Part shown: in pieces, positions 1 through 5,089 of the stretch
Numbering within the stretch: position 1 is the stretch's first letter
Layout: every line of letters begins with the position of its first letter
DNA from: an uncultured Chloroflexota bacterium
GTDB taxonomy: Bacteria; Chloroflexota; Limnocylindria; Limnocylindrales; Limnocylindraceae
Assembly (NCBI GenBank): GCA_903851225.1
Contig: CAINNT010000026.1
Location: 1-7,058 of the forward strand
Length of the DNA: 7,058 bases
Reading direction: 5' to 3'
The notes under the pieces: model-generated
What the model saw: the letters and a program-made list of their open reading frames with translations, nothing else
Database searches by the model: none
What the model was told of the DNA's origin: nothing
Program-made: the position numbers and the translations under genes

Positions 1-13
1 ATCTGGGCAGCAG

Positions 14-18
14 GGAGG
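14..18 (+). promoter_or_regulatory. Ribosome binding site deciding the mutA start
   Basis: GGAGG at 14-18, the core of a longer GGAGGTGA match to the anti-Shine-Dalgarno sequence, lies 5 bases before GTG 24. It overlaps the alternative GTG at 18, which has no comparable site of its own, so the downstream start is preferred. Confidence 0.6.
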
Positions 19-23
19 TGAGC

Positions 24-1625
24 GTGGGTAAGGAGCAGGCGCGCGACGCGGCGCGCGATACCACCGCCTCAGGCGCACCCCTTGAAACACGATATGGCCC
101 AAACCCATCTCGCGACGCGGCCAGCGAGATCGGCGACGCAGGAGCATTCCCGTACACGCGCGGCGTGCAAGAAACGATGTACCGCGGGCGTCTCTGGACC
201 ATGCGTCAGTACGCCGGCTTCTCAACGGCGCGCGAATCCAACGAGCGCTATCGGTACCTGCTTGAGCAGGGTCAAACCGGACTGTCGGTTGCCTTTGATC
301 TGCCAACCCAGATGGGATACGACTCCGACGCCGCAGAGGCGGAGGGCGAGGTCGGTCGTGTCGGCGTAGCAATCGACTCCATCGCCGACATGGAGACGCT
401 CTTCCGCGGGATCCCACTCGACAAGGTCTCGACCTCCATGACCATCAACTCCACCGCGCCGATCCTGCTAGCACTCTACGTGGCGGTGGCCGAACGACAA
501 GGTGTGGCGCGCGGAGAACTCTCGGGGACGACCCAGAACGATCTGCTCAAGGAGTACATCGCTCGCGGCACGTATATCTTCCCCCCTGAGCCATCGCTCC
601 GGCTGATCACCGACGTCTTCGAGTGGTGCGCGAAAGAGTTGCCGAAGTGGAACACGATCAGCATCTCTGGCTATCACATGCGCGAGGCGGGGGCGACCGC
701 CGCGCAGGAGCTCGCCTTCACCTTCGCGAACGCCATCGCCTATGTCGACGCAGCGATTGCACGTGGCCTCGAGGTTGACGCCATTGCGCCGCGGCTATCC
801 TTCTTCTTCGCGGCGTGGACCGACATCCTGGAAGAGGTGGCAAAGTTCCGTGCAGCACGTCGCATCTGGGCGCGCATCATGCGCGATCGTTACGGTGCCA
901 AAAGCGAGAAATCGCTCCTCTGTCGCTTCCACGTGCAGACCGCCGGCTCGACCCTTACGGCCCAGTCAATCGACAACAATGTGGTGCGCGCTGCATATCA
1001 GGCTCTCGCGGCAGTGCTTGGTGGAGCGCAGAGCCTTCATGTGAATGGCAAGGATGAGGCGCTCGCCCTTCCGACTGAGGCCTCGGCCAGACTTGCGTTG
1101 CGCACCCAGCAGTTGCTCGCCCACGAGGCTGGCGTCGCAGGGACGGTGGATCCGCTTGGCGGCAGCTACGCCGTGGAGGCGCTCACCGATCGGGTTGAGC
1201 GCGATGCCCTCGCCCTGATCGCTGAGGTGGACCGACTCGGTGGCATGGTCGCCGCAGTCGCCGCGGGCTTCCCGCAGCGCGCTATCCAGGACTCGGCATA
1301 CGCCTACCAGCGGGAGGTTGAGAGCGGCGAGCGCGTGATCGTCGGGGTCAATCGATTTGTCGACGAAGAGGTCGAGACGCCAGCCATCGCCCGCATCGAT
1401 CCGGCGCGCGAACAGGAGCAGGTCGCCGAACTACGGGCGTTCCGTGCCGCGCGCGACAACGTTGCCGCTGCCGCTGCGATTGCCGAGGTGATCGCCACCG
1501 CGAAGGGGAGTGCCAACATGATGCCGTCGATCCTTTCCGCCGTGAAGGCTGGCTGCACGGTCGGCGAGATCAGCGCTGCACTGCGCGGCGTCTGGGGTGA
1601 GCATCGCGAGGCGATGGTCCTATGA
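24..1625 (+). CDS. mutA: Methylmalonyl-CoA mutase, large (catalytic) subunit, split type
   Basis: Interconverts (2R)-methylmalonyl-CoA and succinyl-CoA by an adenosylcobalamin radical mechanism in the cytoplasm. The protein of about 533 residues covers the substrate-binding TIM barrel only. It ends shortly after the motif CTVGEIS (about 511-517), where fused enzymes continue into the B12 domain with its DxHxxG motif, which is absent here. Residues that align with known Propionibacterium mutase positions (from memory) are Tyr63 in RQYAGFS (Tyr89), Arg181 in ARGTYIFPP (Arg207), His218 in ISISGYH (His244), and Asn341 and Glu345 (Asn366 and Glu370, adenosyl ribose contacts). Tyr and Arg at the first two sites fit methylmalonyl-CoA; isobutyryl-CoA mutase has Phe and Gln there. 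I chose GTG 24 because GGAGG at 14-18 lies 5 bases upstream. An in-frame GTG at 18 would overlap that site. The stop overlaps the mce start by 4 bases. Family sure; substrate likely. Confidence 0.93.
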   Translation: MGKEQARDAARDTTASGAPLETRYGPNPSRDAASEIGDAGAFPYTRGVQETMYRGRLWTMRQYAGFSTARESNERYRYLLEQGQTGLSVAFDLPTQMGYDSDAAEAEGEVGRVGVAIDSIADMETLFRGIPLDKVSTSMTINSTAPILLALYVAVAERQGVARGELSGTTQNDLLKEYIARGTYIFPPEPSLRLITDVFEWCAKELPKWNTISISGYHMREAGATAAQELAFTFANAIAYVDAAIARGLEVDAIAPRLSFFFAAWTDILEEVAKFRAARRIWARIMRDRYGAKSEKSLLCRFHVQTAGSTLTAQSIDNNVVRAAYQALAAVLGGAQSLHVNGKDEALALPTEASARLALRTQQLLAHEAGVAGTVDPLGGSYAVEALTDRVERDALALIAEVDRLGGMVAAVAAGFPQRAIQDSAYAYQREVESGERVIVGVNRFVDEEVETPAIARIDPAREQEQVAELRAFRAARDNVAAAAAIAEVIATAKGSANMMPSILSAVKAGCTVGEISAALRGVWGEHREAMVL

Positions 1626-2089
1626 GTCTCCCCGTCCGCGGCCGCATCCACCACGTTGCCTCAGTGGTGCGCGACATTGAAGCGTCGATTGACTTCCATA
1701 CGCGCGTGCTCGGGCTGGCACTCGAACAAGTCGCCGAGGTGCCCTCTCAAGAGGTGCGCATTGCGTTTCTCACTGCAGGCGACTCGAAGATCGAGCTCGT
1801 CTCGCCCACGAACGAGACGAGCGGAGTCGCACGATTCCTCGCGTCGAAAGGGGAGGGCTTCCATCACCTCTGTCTTGAAGTACCCGACATCGCGGCAGAG
1901 CTCACTGCACTCGGCGCGGTGGGTGTTCAGCTGATCAACACAGAGGCGGTCGCCGGCGTAGAGGGACCAGTCGCCTTCCTGCATCCGAAGAGCTGCAACG
2001 GTGTGCTGATTGAGTTGATTGAAGCGCCGGGAGGACCCACGTGGACGAAGCTCGGGTTCGGCGCTCCAGGGGAGCTGCGGATTCGCTAG
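1622..2089 (+). CDS. mce: Methylmalonyl-CoA epimerase
   Basis: Interconverts (2S)- and (2R)-methylmalonyl-CoA, supplying the isomer used by the mutase encoded just upstream. The 155-residue protein is a vicinal oxygen chelate fold with two beta-alpha-beta-beta-beta repeats, about 8-60 and 78-135, and its length is normal for the family. The metal ligands expected in epimerases are present: His11 in HHVAS, Gln43 in PSQEVRIAFL, His82 in GFHHLCLEV and Glu131 in LIELIE. These correspond to the His, Gln, His and Glu set of the Propionibacterium enzyme. The ATG overlaps the mutA stop as ATGA (1622-1625), which suggests coupled translation. Only a weak GAGG (1608-1611) lies upstream. Other VOC proteins such as glyoxalase I share the fold, but the neighbour and the ligand set make epimerase very likely. 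Its stop is 3 bases from the stop of the opposing sucD gene. Confidence 0.95.
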   Translation: MSLPVRGRIHHVASVVRDIEASIDFHTRVLGLALEQVAEVPSQEVRIAFLTAGDSKIELVSPTNETSGVARFLASKGEGFHHLCLEVPDIAAELTALGAVGVQLINTEAVAGVEGPVAFLHPKSCNGVLIELIEAPGGPTWTKLGFGAPGELRIR

Positions 2090-2092
2090 CCC

Positions 2093-2992
2093 TCAGCGCT
2101 TCGTGTAGCCCGCCTCGATGAGCAGGCGCGGGAGTTCGGTCGGCGAGCCAGCAACCTTGAACCCGGCAGCCTCCAGAGCGGCAATCTTGTCGACGGCACG
2201 TCCAGATGCGCCTGAGACGATTGCCCCCGCGTGGCCCATGCGGCGTCCCTCGGGTGCCGCACGTCCAGCAATGAATGCAACTCGAGGCAGGTGCTTCAGA
2301 TGTTCGCCCGCCCAGGCTGCCGCCTCCTCTTCGGCGGATCCGCCGATCTCGCCGATGAGCACGAGCGCTCGTGTTGCTGGATCGGCGGCGAAGAGTTCGA
2401 GGGCGTCTCGGAAGGTGGTACCGATAATCGGATCGCCGCCGATGCCGAGGCAGGTGGACTGACCGATGCCAGCGTCGGTCATCGACTGCACCGCCTCGTA
2501 GGTGAGAGTTCCAGAGCGGCTCACCACACCAACGTCCCCAGGAAGGTGAATCGAGGCGGGGATGATGCCGATCTTTGCGCCGAGTCCACCCACGCCTGGC
2601 GTTGTTGCGCCGGGGCAGTTCGGCCCAATCAGTCGCGCGCCATGCTGCTGCACGACTGCAAGTGCCCCGACCATGTCGTGGACTGGGATCCCTTCGGTGA
2701 TGCAGAAGATCGTCTTGATGCCGGAGGCTGCGGCCTCGGCGATGGCGTCGGCAGCGCCAGCAGCAGGTACGAAGATGCAGCTGGTGTTTGCGTTGGTCTT
2801 CTCGACCGCTTCGCGCACGGTGTCGAAGACGGGCACCGTACCGTCGAGCCCGAACTCGCCGCCGCGGCCCGGCGTGACGCCAGCAACGATCTTGGTGCCG
2901 TAGGCGGCCATCTGACCGGCATGGAACCCACCCTCTCGTCCGGTGAGGCCCTGCACCACGAGTCGCGTGTGCTGATCGACGAGGATGCTCAC
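2093..2992 (-). CDS. sucD: Succinyl-CoA ligase [ADP/GDP-forming], alpha subunit
   Basis: Alpha subunit of succinyl-CoA synthetase: succinyl-CoA + NDP + phosphate gives succinate + NTP + CoA, a TCA step in the cytoplasm. The 299 residues match the usual length of about 290-300. The N-terminal CoA-binding Rossmann domain has GLTGREGGFHAGQM at 15-28 and GPNCPG at 123-128. The ligase domain has SRSGTLTYEA at 158-167, GIGGDPI at 183-189 and GEIGGSAEEEAAA at 214-226. The phosphorylated catalytic histidine is His254 in RRMGHAGAI, equivalent to E. coli His246. The start is GTG at 2992-2990 (read on the minus strand), overlapping the sucC stop as GTGA. A strong GGGAGGT (plus-strand 2998-3004) sits 5 bases upstream. 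The residue two before the APEGRRMGHAG stretch is Ala where Thr is common. Nucleotide preference (ADP or GDP) is set by SucC and is not decided here. Confidence 0.97.
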   Translation of the reverse strand: MSILVDQHTRLVVQGLTGREGGFHAGQMAAYGTKIVAGVTPGRGGEFGLDGTVPVFDTVREAVEKTNANTSCIFVPAAGAADAIAEAAASGIKTIFCITEGIPVHDMVGALAVVQQHGARLIGPNCPGATTPGVGGLGAKIGIIPASIHLPGDVGVVSRSGTLTYEAVQSMTDAGIGQSTCLGIGGDPIIGTTFRDALELFAADPATRALVLIGEIGGSAEEEAAAWAGEHLKHLPRVAFIAGRAAPEGRRMGHAGAIVSGASGRAVDKIAALEAAGFKVAGSPTELPRLLIEAGYTKR

Positions 2993-4164
2993 TTGCCACC
3001 TCCCGCTGCTGCGAGCGCTACAGCCTTTTCCGCCGCCTCGTCGAGGCTTGTCGCAGTTTCAAATCCACCTTCGCGAAGGAGTACGGCGGCCTCGGCGGCA
3101 TTGGTGCCGACGATGCGCACGACCATCGGCACGACGCGATCTTGCTGTGCGCGCGCCTCGATGAGCCCCTTTGCAACCTCGTCGCCGCGGGTGATGCCAC
3201 CAAAGATGTTGACGAGGATCGCCTTCACTCCGGCGTCCGCCAGGATGATGCGCATCGCTGCGGCAACCTTGTCTGCGCGAGCGCCGCCACCGATGTCGAG
3301 GAAGTTTGCAGGCGTGCCGCCAGCGCGGGTAACGAGGTCAAGGGTCGTCATGGCGAGTCCAGCGCCGTTGACCATGCAGCCGATGCTCCCATCGAGCCGG
3401 ATGTAGGAGATGCCCTGCTCGCGCGCCTCGCGATCAATGGGATCTTCGCTGTCGGCATCACGCCAGGCGGCAAGGTCTGGGTGACGATCAAGGGCGGAAT
3501 CGTCGAGCGTCACCTTCGCGTCAAGGCAGATCAGTCGTTCACCGCCTGGCGTCTCAGGTGCGGGAACAACAGCGAGCGGATTCACCTCAACCAAGTCGGC
3601 GTCGCTCTCGCGTGCGATCTTCACGAGACCTGTAGCGATGAGACAGAACTGCTTGAGGAGTTCGCCGCGCAGACCGATGCCGAAGCCAAGACGTCGCGCT
3701 TGGAATGGAAGAAGCCCACCGTGTGGATGAGCAACCTCGCGAACGATCGCCGCTGGATCCTTGGCGGCAACCTCCTCGATCTCCATGCCGCCTGCGGCAG
3801 ACGCCATGACGAGCACGCCACGCGTGGTGCGGTCGATGAGCGCCGCGAGGTAGATCTCGCGGACGATGGTGGCGGCAGGGGCAACGAGGACGCGTCGCAC
3901 GGGGAGATCCTTGATCGTGAGCGCAAGAATTGCGGCCGCCGTTGTTTCGGCCTCGGCCGCGCTTGCGGCGAGCTTGACGCCGCCGGCTTTCCCTCTCCCG
4001 CCGACCAGGACCTGCGCCTTGATGACGACCTGAGGAACGCCCGCGGCGAAGAGCCGTTCGGCGATAGCGCGGGCACCAGCGGCCGTGGTGGCAACGTCGG
4101 CGTCAGGGACCGGGAGACCGGCGCGGGCTAGGAGTTCTCGTGCCTCCGCCTCATGGATCTTCAC
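2989..4164 (-). CDS. sucC: Succinyl-CoA ligase [ADP/GDP-forming], beta subunit
   Basis: Beta subunit of succinyl-CoA synthetase; it binds the nucleotide and Mg2+ and partners SucD. The 391 residues fit the usual 385-400. The N-terminal ATP-grasp domain begins with KIHEAEARELLARAGLPVP, the counterpart of E. coli NLHEYQAKQLF. It contains GGRGKAGGVKLA (55-66) and the Mg2+ ligands Asn195 in EVNPLAV and Asp215 in CLDAK. The C-terminal flavodoxin-like domain carries SIGCMVNGAGLAM (260-272), DIGGGA (290-295) and NIFGGITRGDEVAKG (319-333). I chose GTG 4164 because AGGAGG (plus-strand 4170-4175) lies 5 bases upstream and the protein then begins at the family's conserved N-terminus. The open frame runs 50 codons further, to an ATG at 4314, but that part has no family similarity and crosses the sdhC promoter gap. 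The segment at 121-127 reads ASAAGGM where STEGG or SPEGG is usual. Confidence 0.96.
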   Translation of the reverse strand: MKIHEAEARELLARAGLPVPDADVATTAAGARAIAERLFAAGVPQVVIKAQVLVGGRGKAGGVKLAASAAEAETTAAAILALTIKDLPVRRVLVAPAATIVREIYLAALIDRTTRGVLVMASAAGGMEIEEVAAKDPAAIVREVAHPHGGLLPFQARRLGFGIGLRGELLKQFCLIATGLVKIARESDADLVEVNPLAVVPAPETPGGERLICLDAKVTLDDSALDRHPDLAAWRDADSEDPIDREAREQGISYIRLDGSIGCMVNGAGLAMTTLDLVTRAGGTPANFLDIGGGARADKVAAAMRIILADAGVKAILVNIFGGITRGDEVAKGLIEARAQQDRVVPMVVRIVGTNAAEAAVLLREGGFETATSLDEAAEKAVALAAAGGGK

Positions 4165-4169
4165 TCGTG

Positions 4170-4175
4170 CCTCCT
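4170..4175 (-). promoter_or_regulatory. Ribosome binding site deciding the sucC start
   Basis: The minus strand reads AGGAGG here, a full anti-Shine-Dalgarno match 5 bases before GTG 4164. No similar site precedes the far upstream ATG at 4314, so this fixes the start at the conserved N-terminus of SucC. Confidence 0.8.
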
Positions 4176-4286
4176 GCCGCTTCCCGCTGACTAACTCTGC
4201 GCAGCATACGCGTGCACGGGCTAGGCGTCGCGGGTAGGATGCACCACAGAACAGGGGTGACCCCACCCCGAGAGAGTGGACGCAGA

Positions 4287-4291
4287 GGAGG
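4287..4291 (+). promoter_or_regulatory. Ribosome binding site deciding the sdhC start
   Basis: GGAGG, inside AGAGGAGG (4284-4291), lies 4 bases before ATG 4296. It supports this start over the in-frame ATG at 4212, which would add 28 residues without family similarity and lies within the likely promoter. Confidence 0.75.
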
Positions 4292-4295
4292 CGGC

Positions 4296-4709
4296 ATGGC
4301 TCGCGGATCGACACTCCCAGCCCCTCGCCGCGGACTCCGCGGGGCGATCGCCTATCGCGGGGGTGAGGGGATGCTCGCCTGGGCCTTCCACCGAATCTCG
4401 GGGATCGCCGTCTCGGCCTTCCTGACCCTTCACGTCGTCAGCATCTTCCTGGTAGGGGCCAACCCAGAGTTCTACGATGCCCTGCACCTCTTCTATGCAA
4501 GCGCCCCTGGCAAGGTGGCCGAGGTTCTTCTTGGGGCCGCCCTTCTGTATCACGCGCTCAACGGAACGCGCATCGTGGTCATGGATTTCTGGCCCGCCTT
4601 GACGGCCTACCACCGCCAACTCTGGCGCATCGTCTGGATCACCTTCTTCGCCCTCGGCACTCCTGGTGCCTACATCATCTTGAGCCGAATCTGGGAGTCG
4701 GCAACGTGA
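4296..4709 (+). CDS. sdhC: Succinate dehydrogenase, cytochrome b556 membrane anchor subunit C
   Basis: One of two small membrane anchors of complex II; with SdhD it holds heme b and the quinone site. The 137-residue protein has an Arg-rich cytoplasmic N-terminus (1-22) and three hydrophobic helices at about 34-54, 74-95 and 110-131. The family signature HRISGIAVSAFLTLH (32-46) opens helix 1, with Arg33 aligning with the E. coli quinone-site Arg31. Helix 2 ends in LLYHALNGTRIVVMDFW (84-99), whose His86 is the expected heme b ligand, equivalent to E. coli His84. The pattern HALNG(T/I)RI with a following DFW resembles actinobacterial and other Gram-positive-side SdhC proteins. It is the first gene of the sdhCDAB operon, and its TGA overlaps the sdhD GTG as GTGA. 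Function is secure from the signature and the context. Confidence 0.93.
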   Translation: MARGSTLPAPRRGLRGAIAYRGGEGMLAWAFHRISGIAVSAFLTLHVVSIFLVGANPEFYDALHLFYASAPGKVAEVLLGAALLYHALNGTRIVVMDFWPALTAYHRQLWRIVWITFFALGTPGAYIILSRIWESAT

Positions 4710-5089
4710 GCGGCGCACCTCGCGCACGCCAGCCGCGTCCGGAGGGGCGAGGGCGCGAGCTCACCTATTGGCTGCTGACCCGCTACACGGCGCTTGCGCT
4801 CTTCGTGCTCGCGCTTGCGCACTATTCGGTGACCCACTTTGTCTACGATTCAAGCGTTCAGACGGCTGAGTGGATCAAGCAGGTTCGCTGGAACTCCCTC
4901 GCCGCTCGATTCGTCGACTGGTCGATGCTCGTCATCGTGTTGACTCATAGTTGCCTCGGAATGCGCACTGTGGTGCAGGATTACGTCAAAGGGCGGGCCC
5001 AGGATGTCGTTCTCGGCCTTCTGTACATTCTGACGGCAACCTTGGTCACGCTTGGAAGCCACGTCGTCCTGACGTTGCCACTATCGTGA
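4706..5089 (+). CDS. sdhD: Succinate dehydrogenase, membrane anchor subunit D
   Basis: Second membrane anchor of complex II. The 127 residues form three hydrophobic helices at about 22-46, 68-90 and 100-124, after a short Arg/Pro-rich cytoplasmic tail. The second helix contains LTHSCLGMRTVVQDY (79-93). His81 is the predicted axial heme b ligand, and Asp92-Tyr93 match the E. coli SdhD pair Asp82-Tyr83 at the quinone site. The spacing from the histidine (11 and 12 residues) equals that in E. coli, where the ligand is His71. Together with His86 of SdhC this predicts one bis-histidine heme b. It starts at GTG 4706, overlapping the sdhC stop by 4 bases, with GGGAG at 4693-4697 as a reasonable ribosome site. 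It ends in a GTGA overlap with sdhA. SdhD is poorly conserved in general, so the call rests on the heme motif and position. Confidence 0.92.
   Translation: MSGAPRARQPRPEGRGRELTYWLLTRYTALALFVLALAHYSVTHFVYDSSVQTAEWIKQVRWNSLAARFVDWSMLVIVLTHSCLGMRTVVQDYVKGRAQDVVLGLLYILTATLVTLGSHVVLTLPLS

Larger units (their letters stand above)
4165..4295. promoter_or_regulatory. Divergent promoter gap between sucC and sdhC, with palindromes
   Basis: The only true intergenic region in the window, 131 bases, must drive both sucCD (leftward) and sdhCDAB (rightward). It contains two perfect 8-base palindromes, CTGCGCAG (4197-4204) and CGTGCACG (4211-4218), centred 14 bases apart, plus the short hairpin GGGG-TGA-CCCC (4254-4264). 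Weak promoter-like boxes can be picked out. For sucC there is TATGCT on the minus strand (4203-4208) with GCGACG 17 bases before it (4226-4231). For sdhC there is TAGGAT (4235-4240), with no convincing -35 box. That promoters lie here is nearly certain from the gene layout. The individual boxes and an operator role for the palindromes are guesses, since such matches arise by chance in GC-rich DNA. Confidence 0.55.

Noticed and set aside
1935..2999. A 354-codon open frame on the minus strand overlapping sucD in another frame
   Set aside because: The translation is dominated by Arg, His and Ser with no domain, and sucD in the alternative frame is an unmistakable match.
2231..4131. Two long plus-strand open frames (2231-3406 and 3142-4131) opposite sucD and sucC
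   Set aside because: They are antisense to sucCD, have low-complexity or unrecognisable products and lack family motifs; they mirror the codon pattern of the true genes.
4254..4264. GGGG-TGA-CCCC hairpin as a terminator
   Set aside because: The stem is only 4 base pairs, there is no following T-run, and it lies in a leader between divergent genes where no transcript should end.
4165..4314. A 50-codon N-terminal extension of SucC starting at ATG 4314
   Set aside because: It has no similarity to SucC, crosses the divergent promoter gap and overlaps the sdhC start; GTG 4164 has a far better ribosome site.
4951..5085. A 45-codon N-terminal extension of SdhA inside sdhD
   Set aside because: It is the out-of-frame reading of the sdhD 3' end and has no SdhA similarity; GTG 5086 gives the normal family N-terminus.
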